Shown here: one piece after another, positions 11,776 to 21,690 of the stretch
Numbering within the stretch: position 1 is the first letter of the stretch
How the letters are laid out: each line of letters starts with the position of its first letter
NCBI GenBank assembly: GCA_022496805.1
Contig: CM040086.1
Location: forward strand, 1,118,501 to 1,182,500
Direction of reading: 5' to 3'
Length of the DNA stretch: 64,000 nucleotides
DNA from: Pohlia nutans
Lineage: Eukaryota > Streptophyta > Bryopsida > Bryales > Mniaceae
Notes under the pieces: generated by a model
Database searches by the model: none
Told to the model about the DNA's origin: nothing
Seen by the model: only the letters and a program-made list of their open reading frames with translations
Program-made: the position numbers and the translations under genes

Positions 11776-12935
11776 GCTGTGAAAGGCATTCGCGACAAGG
11801 TGCAGATCGCGACAAAGTTCGCGGCTTTCCAGGAGGGTGGACACTGGACGGTGCGAGGTGATCCGGAATATGTGCGCTCTTCTTGCGAGGCCAGTTTGAA
11901 GAGGCTGGACGTGGACTGCATCGATCTCTACTACCAGATCCGGGTGGATGACAAAGTCCCCATTGAAATCACGGTAAGCACCTGGGTTGCACTTGAAAGG
12001 GCTCCTCTCCATGCATGTCTTCGGTGACTTCAGGGATGCATGCACTTTGAACTCTTGCTGCTGTACATGGCTGTGACAGATCGGAGCCATGAAGGAGTTG
12101 GTGGACGAGGGGAAGGTGAAGTATCTGGGCCTGTCTGAAGCCTCGGCCACGGACATCCGGCGTGCACACGCCGTGCATCCCATTTCGGCAGTGCAGTACG
12201 AGTACTCCCTTTGGACCCGCGACATCGAGGAAGACATCATTCCCACCTGCAGGTGAGCACTCTTTGGATTATGCTTTTCACAAGACGATCCTGAAGTCGG
12301 ATTGTCATTTTCAAACCATGAATGGTTTGCCTGGTATTCGTTTTGGAATCTGAGACGGAGGCGGGCGATGGGTTGCAGGGAACTGGGGATTGGAATCGTA
12401 CCTTACAGTCCTCTGGGGCGAGGCTTCTTGGCGGGGTACAAAGCAGGGACGACGAAGTCTGAGGGGTACGATTTCCGCGGGGCGCTGCCGAGGTTCCAGG
12501 GCGAGAATCTGGCGAAGAACGAGCAGCTTCGTGCTCGGGTGGAAGTGATTGCGGAGGCCAAGAAGTGCACGTTGAACCAGCTCGCATTAGCATGGGTGCA
12601 TCACAAAGGGGCCGACATGGTGCCCATTCCAGGTAAGAAAAATGCATACACCAAGTGGTATTCCACTTGATAAATCTCAAGTGGCATTCAATTCCCTCAG
12701 AGGATCCTGATGAGCATTGCTTGGGATTATTGCAGGGACGACGAAGATCGTGAACTTGGACTCAAACATCGGCGCTCTGGAAGTTTCGTTGTCGAAGGAA
12801 GACATGGCAGAGCTGGAAGCAGCCGTGCCCGTCCACGAGGTTGCTGGGGAGCGGTACATGGAGGGCGTGATGGAGAGAACCTTTCGTTATGTCGACAGTC
12901 CTCCTCTTGAGTCTTGGAAACCAACCTCCGCGTAA
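11776..12935 (+). pseudogene. Aldo-keto reductase, 5'-truncated (perakine reductase / auxin-induced PCNT115 type)
   Basis: Four exons with GT-AG borders and compatible phases: 11776-11973, 12080-12252, 12379-12632 and 12736-12935 (TAA). The family reduces aldehydes or ketones with NADPH in the cytosol. Visible blocks are IATKFA (with the catalytic Lys), [31 protein letters not shown] and QLALAWVHHKG. The first 60-70 residues, which should hold the catalytic Asp and Tyr, are absent upstream, and a Tc1-type element sits in the preceding intron. The family motif YYQHR reads YYQIR, so the catalytic His is replaced by Ile. The remaining frame has no stops. I take it as a partial gene or young pseudogene; a distant first exon more than 2 kb upstream cannot be excluded. 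Confidence 0.82.
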
Positions 12936-13717
12936 TTAAGGCTACGGAATAGCAAAACGGCCATAAAGTTAGGCTCTTGTCTGTCGAACCGTCAAGACCT
13001 CACTTTTACAGCTCATTATGCTCTTTAACGTCACTTTTCTCACTTTCACAACGGTTTTTGGAGCTTTTCACTGCTCTTTTTACGTTATTACACCTTTTTA
13101 CTACTTTTCATCCTTATTCTGGAGGAAGCCAATTGTCTTTTTGACAGCAGTAGTGGGTAAGGTAGGGGGTGCGAAACCCACACAGAACCGAAAATCGCAC
13201 CTTACGAATGAGCCTCGGGTGCCAGAAACCGTCTGTGAAAAGCTGTAATCTCGCAGGAAAGCTGGAATCCTACCGGCAGAATGGAAATATATATTTTTTT
13301 TTGTGGTTATTGAATGTGCAACGTGTGGTGCATGGTTGTAGGGTGTGTGATTCATGGTTTTAGGTGTGCAGATGAAGGTGGTTAATTAAGCCAAAATTAA
13401 TGGTGAGGTGGTCGATTAGTGGTGGCAGTTAGTATAAGTATGGAACTTAATCGAGTTAGATCAGCGTCCTTGATTGCATGGTGAACAATGGCGGCGAAAA
13501 TTGAATATCAAAATCTTGCAAGCTGATTTTGGTTCAGCAGCATGCTTATTACGACGCCCAATATGGCCACACTTAAGGACAGGGTTGGGAATGCATGCTC
13601 AAAGTGGCTGAGCCTGAGAGTGATCTGTGTACAACGATGGAGACTGATCTGTCTACAACGAGAGTGATACAATGAGTGATCTAGAGTCTACAACGACAGC
13701 CTGAGAGTGATCTGTGC
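12936..13717. other. Intergenic spacer
   Basis: Lies between the aldo-keto reductase stop and the pogo-like transposase ATG. A direct repetition of GAGAGTGATCTGTG/GATCTGTCTACAACG words occurs at about 13615-13715 just before the transposase start. I could not identify the transposon's left terminus here. Confidence 0.4.
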
Positions 13718-16465
13718 ATGGGAGAGCCTGCAGGTGCATGGGCTCCGTCGGGAGCAGATGCTGGTGCGAGTACGGGAGCTCCGATTGTGGATCCGGACTT
13801 TGACTTCGATGATCTTCTCCTCTCTGCTCCCCAACAGCGATCTAGCAACCGGCATCGAAGTTTGCAGCGGAGGTTGCGAAGCTCAAGAGGACCCTCTACT
13901 GCTTGGAGCAATGACGACTCAGGCTGCCGTGGACTTCATGGTGGCGGTGAGACTGATGAACAACATGATGCAGATGAGTTCCTGGTGGCGTGTGCACAGG
14001 AGTGCAATGACAACAGTGACGACCAAGGCGACCAGCACTGCAGCAACGTCCAGCAAGGTGTACACTGCGGGAGCGGCAACAACGTGAAGAAAGGCAAGCA
14101 AGGAAGCTGGAGTTCTGAGAACCTGGAGAAAGCTATGAACGCCATCACGGACGACGGCATGAAGATCAGAGAAGCGGCAAGAATATACAGCATTCCAATG
14201 TCGTCACTTCGGGACCACCTCTATGGCAGAACAAAGACAAGACAAAGAGGTAAACAGCCAACCTTAAAACCTGATGAAGAAAAAAAGATTGTGGACTACA
14301 TATTTAAGATGCAAGATCTAGGGCATCCATTGACTCCAGGAGAACTGCGTTTAAAAGTAGCGTTAGCAACACAGACAAGAAAGACACCATGGAGTGCAAT
14401 AGGAGTGCCAGGCAAAGGGTGGCTAAAAAGATTTAGGGGTAGACACCCTGAGATTGCAACAAGAAGATCACAAGGATTAGAGATTGCTAGAGCTCGTGCC
14501 TTATGCCCGGCAACCACAGAAACACTCTATTGCAATTTAGAGTATCTCTATTCCACCTACCACTATCCTCCAAGCCATATTTGGAACTGCGATGAATCTG
14601 GGGTTCAAGCAGGGAGAAGTGGTGGAGCAACGGTTTTGGCCAAAAGAGGCAGTAGATCTGTCCGCTCCATAGAGCCTAATGAACGGGAGCACCTATCTGT
14701 ACTATCATGTATAAACGCAGATGGAGGATGCATTCCTAATTTCTACATTCTAAAAGGCCATTATTTTCTAGAGGATTACATTGCAAAGTGTGAGGAAGGG
14801 GCTGTGATGGGAATGCAGCCTAACGCTTGGATGATGAAATGGCTTTTTGAAAGTTGGATCTCACACTTCATACAATGCCTCAAGAAAGGACCGGGTCTAG
14901 ATCTACAAAACCGACATCTTCTAATTCTCGACGGGCATAATTCCCACATGACACTAGAGGTGGTTAGGATTTCTATGGAGTCTGGTTTAGATATAGTCGC
15001 CCTTCCATCTCACACGAGTCATGCATTGCAACCCTTGGACGTCTCATGCTTCAAGCCCTTCAAGACAGCGTTCAGGAGAATCAGAGATGCATGGACTGTC
15101 ATGAACAAGAACAAGCGCGTGACGAAATCAGAGCTTTGCGAATGGACATCAAAGGCATTGAAATGTGCTTTAACAGAAAAAAACATAAAATCAGGGTTTA
15201 AGAAAACGGGTATCTGGCCCTTTGATCGAACCATAGCACTCTCCGCAATGAGCACTGCCGCGGGTTTTGAAGAGGGCCTGTCTCAAAACGTGGACATTGT
15301 ACAGCAGGGCAGGGCAACCGGCAGAGAGAGTAGCCCGATCGGGACGGGCAATGACGAGGCCCGCAGCAGCCGCGGCTCTGCAGATGCACAGAGTGGTCTA
15401 GGACCCGGCTACCTCGGACCCAGCTACATCGACGATGACGCCGGCGACGACGACTCCTCCAGCGATCCAAGCGAACTCCAGGACGAGCGCCTCGACGATG
15501 ATGCCCCAGCAGGTGAATCTGCAAGCAGGGTGCATTACTACGTGGATCTGCCCGATGGTCCCAACGGCGATTATGACGAGATGGAGAGGAATGTGCAAAT
15601 CGATCCTGGATTGCGCGAGCGGTTACATGAAGAGAACGAAGAAGACATCGGCAGATTTCTTGCCCTCCCTGAGATCATACCAGCAAGAAAACGAAAACGA
15701 CAATAGCCATTGCTAGATTTCACAAGATCCAAAATTTTGACCTCTACAGCATACACAGAAGGATGTAAGCGGCTGCTAGCTCAGAGGGAGGCTAATGCAA
15801 ACGAGGCAAAAAGGAAAGCTCAAGAACAGGAGGCCACAAAGGAGATCAGGAGAATAGAGAAGGAAAATCGAACCTTGCAAGTGCAGCAGAGGAAAGCAAA
15901 AAGGGAAGCTAAACGGGCGGAGCGGGAGCGTTTACTCGCTGAGAAGCGAGCGCAAGGCGGGAGACGGCGTGGGCGCCGCGACGGAAACGCGCTTGCAAGC
16001 GTCGACACCGCCTCTGCCGATGCCGACACCGTCTCTGCCCCTCCTAGCACGTCAATACCGCTCAGTCTGCTCTGGCAGTCATCAACCAGTTCGCTCTGGC
16101 AGTCATCGACGACACCGCCCTTGCCAACGTCGACACCTTCCCTGCCGTGCGACACCTCCGCAGTGAATCTGCAAGCGCAACAATGCTGGCCTTCACCTTA
16201 CTACTTCAATCCTCTTATGAGAATGCCGCAATTCTTCCCTCCTGTCTCTCCGAATTTCACCAATCTTGAGGGTAACGGTAACCCTCCTTGGATTTCGCAG
16301 CAAAATGTGGGAAGCAGTGGCCAGCTGCACGGGACGGGGGAAAGGCATGTGCGGTTCTTGACTCCTGAATTCACGGCACCTGCTAGCTTTCTGCGCGCTA
16401 CAGTACCACAGCAAGGTGGCTCAGAAGACCTCCGCCATGCAATTGAAGATACTCGCCAACTTTAG
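13718..16465 (+). CDS. Pogo-like transposase with in-frame TAG before the C-terminal region
   Basis: From the ATG at 13718 the frame runs to TAG at 15704-15706 (662 residues). It then continues in the same frame for 252 more codons to 16465. Domains: a disordered acidic N-terminus; a psq-type HTH at about 130-170 (AARIYSIPMSSLRDHLYG); a CENP-B-type HTH at about 185-255 (GWLKRFRGRHPEI); and a DDE_1 catalytic core with D292 (NCDESG), D405 (LILDGHNSH) and D441 (QPLDVSCFKPFK). The part after the TAG opens with LDFTRSKILTS and a long lysine/glutamate-rich coiled coil, which in pogo/jerky-like proteins is the normal continuation. The TAG therefore lies inside one protein, either as a nonsense change of CAG or as a readthrough site (context CAA TAG CCA). 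The catalytic triad is intact. I could not find the terminal inverted repeats. Confidence 0.88.
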
Positions 16466-16785
16466 ATCACGGCCTTTTTTTGTTTTGGAATGCACTTCTC
16501 GTGTGTGTCAGCTTTGAAGTGGCAGTGAACAGCTTTTGAAGTGGCAGTGAAGAGCTGCTCATTCGTGATTGGTGGACTCTCCATGTAGTCTAGGGCCGGG
16601 TCAGGGCCTCCCTACTTCCAATCTTGATTTATTTTTAACTAAATCAAGACACACTCGAAAATTAATCAATTTTTTCAACCGGCTTTATTTACACTTTGCA
16701 TACCTCTGAAAATTGTCTGGACCAATTCAGCAGCTCCTCCTTGTGCATGATGAAATTTGTGCGGTTACTGGACCCTCTACCTTAG
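16466..16785. other. 3' flank of pogo-like gene
   Basis: A short direct repeat (AGCTTTTGAAGTGGCAGTGAA at about 16511-16550) follows the stop codon. Otherwise AT-rich, with no gene seen. Confidence 0.4.
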
Positions 16786-17145
16786 TCCTTAACGTCTTAG
16801 CGAGTAGAACTGGATCATGAATAGATTAACTGAAAAGCTTTGCAACTTTTTCATACAACCTCGGATGACTTTCATCCAAGTCACATTTGTAAGCCCATTA
16901 AGTTCTCCACCAAGTGGAATAAATGATACATACATTTACAATAAATGATAAATGATCTCTTGTGATGGGGACCTATTGATAATATTGGAGAGGCCTCCAA
17001 CTACAAGTATGTCCAATTTGTTGGGTAGATTTTATGCTTGCAATGGTCCTCTCATGTAGGCCTCATGTACATCTGAGGCATGCTAATATCTATTTTTGGG
17101 GCTAGCATCTACTTTTGTTCAAAGGTTTGGTACGTTTAGGGGTTA
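16786..17145 (-). repeat. MITE-like repeat R1, copy b (inverted)
   Basis: Reverse-complement relative of the repeat at 5582-5911. It ends ACGTTTAGGGGTTAA at 17145 and shares the TCCAATTTGTTGGGTAGATTTTATG and ATAATATTGGAGAGGCCTCCA blocks, read in inverse order. It lies just outside the left end of giant element 1. Confidence 0.6.
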
Positions 17146-18852
17146 AATATGGACAACTGTACTAAGTTTTCATCACTGATGAGTGATGACCTTGCTTTGT
17201 GATTCTCAGCCCCCACATAACATAGAATAACCGAGTTGAGATTTTGCATGAATGAGGTGCTTATGAAGCTGGCCTTGAAATGATCATACAGTGACTTGCT
17301 ATTAATTTTTGGTACTGAAGTGAAGTCACTGCACGAATTGTTCTTCCTGTCTGCGTTCGTCACTGCACCCGTTTGTGGTTCTGGCATTCGGCTCGTTCTA
17401 AATACTGCATGCATGCATGGGGACTCGTTGTCATGCAGCGTTGAGAATGTCATGGAACATAGACCTGGAAACGTTCAGTGTTTACCCAAAAAGGTCATAT
17501 TCGTTTAGTTAGGACTATTCCGATGATTTGGGACTATTTCAGGCTCTATTATGAGCTTCCACGATAGTTCTGCAAAGGCTTTGACTCTTTCAAACGTCCT
17601 TGTCGAATACATGGTATTCTTCCGAAATGACATATTTGAAGTATTCTTACACCATTTACCATTCCACGAGTTCCGAAGCTCGTTTGAAGTAACATATGCA
17701 CACAACGGAGCTATTGTCAAGTTTCGTGCACGATAGTTGAAGAAAACCATTCCAATGGACCTTGGTTTCAGCCCGATGGACTGTGGAAAGGCGCAGCGTC
17801 CCTAATACAATGAATTTTTTTTTTAAAAAACTTCCAGCCACGAACGGTGTACAGGGAATGGATTGGCAATATACATTCTGCAGATGTATATGAGGGCGTG
17901 GAATATGCACGTGGTCTTCCATGCGTCTCATAGCATGCCCCACCGCAAATGCTACTCGCAAGCGCTAGTTATTCTGTTCCGGGTATCTAAAACACCTAAC
18001 AGTGTAAGGGCCACTAGATTCGTGAAGCCATGAAGATATATGGTTTAGGGTACTGGGAGGCCTGAGAACCCGTAACACCGAAGAGTAGACATGTGTGCCG
18101 AAATCCAGAAGTGCAAGGGACGGAAGAAGAGAAATTATAATCGACAACTTTTTTTATCCGTTCTGGTTACAATAACAGAACTGTATAAAGAACCCCCGCA
18201 TATTGCATGAAGTCCACCTGAAAAGGTGCGTGCACCGCACAATGCATCGGGCCGTTTTCCCACAATTCAGTTTTCAATTTCAAGAACTCTGTAGGAACTT
18301 TGACAGAAAATGACCGAACTCTTTTTGTGGCACCGTCTAACTTACAATATATCCAAAGGCCGTGCAGTCAGCGATGAACCATGGCCCTTCGATAGGGCTT
18401 GTCGCATGTACTGTACAGATGACGGTCCTGTAATGAACAATGAAACTGAAAATCATGGGTAAAATGCTCCGGGGTTCTACATCAGGACAGTCCATATGCA
18501 CAATAACTCTGCGATGCTCGTGAACGTTTGTACTCTGGAGGTGCACTTCCGTAGTCAGCAGTGGGCCAGTGGGGGCACACATACTGCAGCGCACTGTTTG
18601 TATGCATGTCCGCAGTGACCTTTTGAAAGACAAATCCTCTGTTCGAGTCCATTCTGTCAGAGTTAACAAGTCGTAGTTCTTGCGGATACTTCGTCTGAAA
18701 CTTTATGAACCTAGCACATTAAAACTTTCCATGTAGTGTTTTGCCAACCTACGAAGTCTTCGAACCGGGCCCTATAGAGGTCGTCCTCTGCAATGCCGAC
18801 AATTAGATGACCAATTCACACATTATACAGAGCCCAATTAGAACATAGTGCT
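17146..18852. other. Unassigned spacer, moderate GC
   Basis: Less AT-rich than neighbouring spacers, but the longest open frame (110 residues, minus strand, 18337-18669) matches nothing I know. ATATTCGTTTAGTTAGGAC at about 17499 resembles stretches at about 57588 and 58382, so this may be debris of a repeat shared with element 2. Confidence 0.35.
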
Positions 18853-18855
18853 CAT

Positions 18856-18893
18856 ACATCCTTAAACATAATATTCATTAAAATGAGAGAATT
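18856..18893 (+). repeat. Left terminal inverted repeat of element 1
   Basis: Pairs with 42163-42202. Further subterminal CATTAAAAYGAGAG words follow at about 19012 and 19060, and GAGAG/CTCTC words also recur inside the right end. Arrays of short subterminal repeats are typical of CACTA-like DNA transposons. Confidence 0.6.
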
Positions 18894-19159
18894 GGGACCT
18901 CTCAAAATCATATCTCTCATTTTCAAGGGGGAGGATTGAATCTAAATGGGTTGTCAATTTAGGTGGATAGTAAGTACATATATCCTATGGAAGTTGGAAT
19001 TTCCATTAAAACGAGAGTTACCGAAAGAATGATCGGTCCTAGTTGAAAGGAGGAGTTTCCATTAAAATGAGAGTCATGAAAAGAACTGTCGATTCGACAC
19101 TAATACAGTACCATTTTAAATAAAAATAATGCATATGTATAAGGGAGTGGTTTCTCATC

Positions 19160-19375
19160 TCCTGGACACCAAGTCATGAGCTCAATGGTTGGTTGTGAGT
19201 GGGTGTTTATCTCATATAGGTGGTCCGGGTTCGATTCCCGTTGAATTCGTTTGAGCGGATATGAGATATGCATGACTTGGTGCTGCTAAGTGAGCCTCGG
19301 CAGGCAGGAAATTTGTAACAACCAACCAGCCCCGTACCCTAAACTGTGACAAGTGCTTAACGCGCTAACAAAAAA
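19160..19375 (+). mobile_element. tRNA-derived SINE-like element (family 1)
   Basis: An A-box-like stretch (TGAGCTCAATGGTTGG) and, about 60 bp downstream, a near-perfect B box (GGTTCGATTCCCG) form a polymerase III promoter. A non-tRNA body follows, ending in an A-rich tail near 19370. There is no complete cloverleaf, so this is not a functional tRNA gene. Confidence 0.5.
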
Positions 19376-20824
19376 ACAGTGGTCTTAACCACTAAACCTT
19401 TTATATATACTTGTTTTTAAAATCAAACACATACAGTTAATCTTTTAAGGAAAACGGATCAAATATACAAAGAAGTAAACGTACAATGTAATAGTAAATA
19501 TATTAATAAAATATAAATATTGCACTTGCAATACGTTTTTTTTTCTAAATCAAAACACTTAGTCTTTGAAACGGAAATCTTCACCTTCAAAGTGATACAC
19601 GCAAAAATAAAATTAGAAATAAGTCAAAAGAAATCTACAACGTCTAATGAACTAGTTATAGTATAGACTCTATATCGCTTGCATCAAAGCGCAAAGTATC
19701 ACAATAATAGTCAAATACACACTATCACATAGACGTAGCAAGCAAGCCATACTCTCCATCGCCTCCAATCAACGGCGGCTTAAGTAGAATTATACAAAGC
19801 CAAACTTTGGTTAATGACTTCGATCTGAGCTGATGGAATTTTGATCATGCACTCGACAGTACCTCGTTTAATCCTAGACTTCCATGCTGTCATCAAAGCA
19901 TTTGTTTCTTCCCAAAGTGGAGGTTCAGTATCATCAACCTTCCAACGCAAACCTCTCGAGGTGTCCCATCCAGTGTAGTAGTCCTAGACATTTTGATCCC
20001 TTGATGTTGGACGAAAGTACTGAATGAGGACACAGTTTGGTCTTTCTGGGTTACAGTTAGGATCAGACAACGCCCTCGCAATCCAAACTGGCCGAGTGTC
20101 ACCATCTGCTAGTCGGATTGCAAGGAAGTAGCCTTCGTAAAGGACTCGACCTACCCTGAATGATGGCAATGGACGACCCCGCATCTGCCCGACGTAAATG
20201 TCATCCTCTGCAAACTCTTCCCGAATGTCACCGTCCTCTGCGTATTAATCCTCCACAATCGCTTCAACCCGAGATGTAGGCCAGAAGCCATCTTTCAAAA
20301 CATTGGACATTTGCGGAGGCTCTTGAAGCGCTACTTTCACAGCCCGCCAATAATGAATCAAGTGCTCATAGCGTCTTCTGAATTCCCCGGTAAGGTCCTC
20401 ATTGCACAAATTCTCCCAGTATTTGATAAATCCAGATATACCTTTGAAGATGTCTTCCATATTCTTCATCGGACGCTGCTCAACAGGAATTGGCACATCG
20501 CGGGGCCACAAACTCCTACCTTCGGAATCCTCCTTCCACAATTTGATCCCTCCACCTTCTTTGGGCAACCAGTCTACATCCGTGCAGAAAATCTTGTACT
20601 TCATCACCGGACAACCAGTGGAGTCAAGGTAGCACTACTAGAGAAATGGGGTTCCGGTGTAAGAGAAAATCAACAGTAATTCTGCTGGTTCGTGTGCGGG
20701 TTAGGAACAGTTGATTCCGGATCACAATCAACAGAAATGTCTTGGTTCGGTGTTGCTTCAATGTCCAAGTATACAGATAAAGAATGTTTCTAATCTAGCA
20801 TTCATTTTTTCTGGCCTGCCCGAG

Positions 20825-20990
20825 GAAAAGTAGCTGCCCGGAAAAAAATTTGACTACCACGGCCAAGAAACCCGACCCACCACCGTAGGGCCCACCATGG
20901 CTAACCGAAGACCAATTGCCAACGGCCGGATTTGAACACAAGACCTTCTAAACCCCAACCACCTACTAAACCACCACACCACATACACAC
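20825..20990 (-). mobile_element. SINE-like element (family 2) inside the CACTA element
   Basis: Read on the minus strand it has an A-box-like GGTGGTTTAGTAGGTGG and a B-box-like GTGTTCAAATCC. These are followed by AGCCATGGTGGGCCCTACGG, which recurs nearly unchanged in the SINE at 54195-54345. It must have inserted after the CACTA element. Confidence 0.6.
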
Positions 20991-21049
20991 GCTCATGCAA
21001 GTATGAGATTTATCTTGTTAATTATAAGAGAACTTAACCATCGCCGATT

Positions 21050-21690
21050 CGTTTGCCATGTACAAAAAGCTTTTTTTTTCAATTTTTTTTTTGCACTATT
21101 TCATACAGGGATTTTTCTGTATGTACAAAAAATTTCAGATTTTTTGAATTTTTTTTTTTTTGGACAAAATCTTGAAGGCTGGAGCTGTTTTTTTTTTCCC
21201 AGCAGTCTTTGAATATTTTTAACGATGTAAAAAAAACTTTTTTTTCAAATTTTTTTTTGCAGTATTATATGCAGGGATTTTTCTGTATCTAGGAAAAATT
21301 TCAAATCTTTTTGAATTTTTTTTTTTTCGACAAAATCTTGAAGGCTGGAGTTGTTTTTTTTTTCCCAGCAGTCTTTGAATATTTTTAACGATGTAAAAAA
21401 AAAAAAAATTTCAAATTTTTTTTTGCAGTATTATATGTAGGGATTTTTCTGTATCTAGGAAAAATTTCAAATTTTTTTGAATTTTTTTTTTTTTCGACAA
21501 AATCTTGAAGGCTGGAGCTGTTTTTTTTTTCCCAGCAGTCTTTAAATATTTTTAACGATGTAAAAAAAACTTTTTTTTCAAATTTTTTTTGCAGTATTAT
21601 ATGCAGGGATTTTTCTGTATCTAGAAAAAATTTCAAATTTTTTTGAATTTTTTTTTTTTTCGACAAAATCTGTCTTGGTTCTGTCTTGTT
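21050..21690. repeat. Tandem repeat, about 166-bp unit, nearly four copies
   Basis: Units contain GCAGTATTATATGCAGGG, TTTTTCTGTATCTAGG, ACAAAATCTTGAAGGCTGGA and CCCAGCAGTCTTTGAATA, separated by T- or A-homopolymers. The CCCAGCAGTC word recurs at about 21197, 21364 and 21530. It forms the interior of the CACTA element. Confidence 0.85.

Noticed and set aside
11656..12246. 196-codon frame on the minus strand opposite the aldo-keto reductase
   Set aside because: It overlaps conserved reductase exons and an intron; it is a shadow frame without any recognisable motif.
19160..19260. Possible tRNA gene
   Set aside because: A and B boxes are present but the acceptor and anticodon stems do not form and a long tail follows; SINE-like is the better call. 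The same applies to 20825-20990 and 54195-54345.
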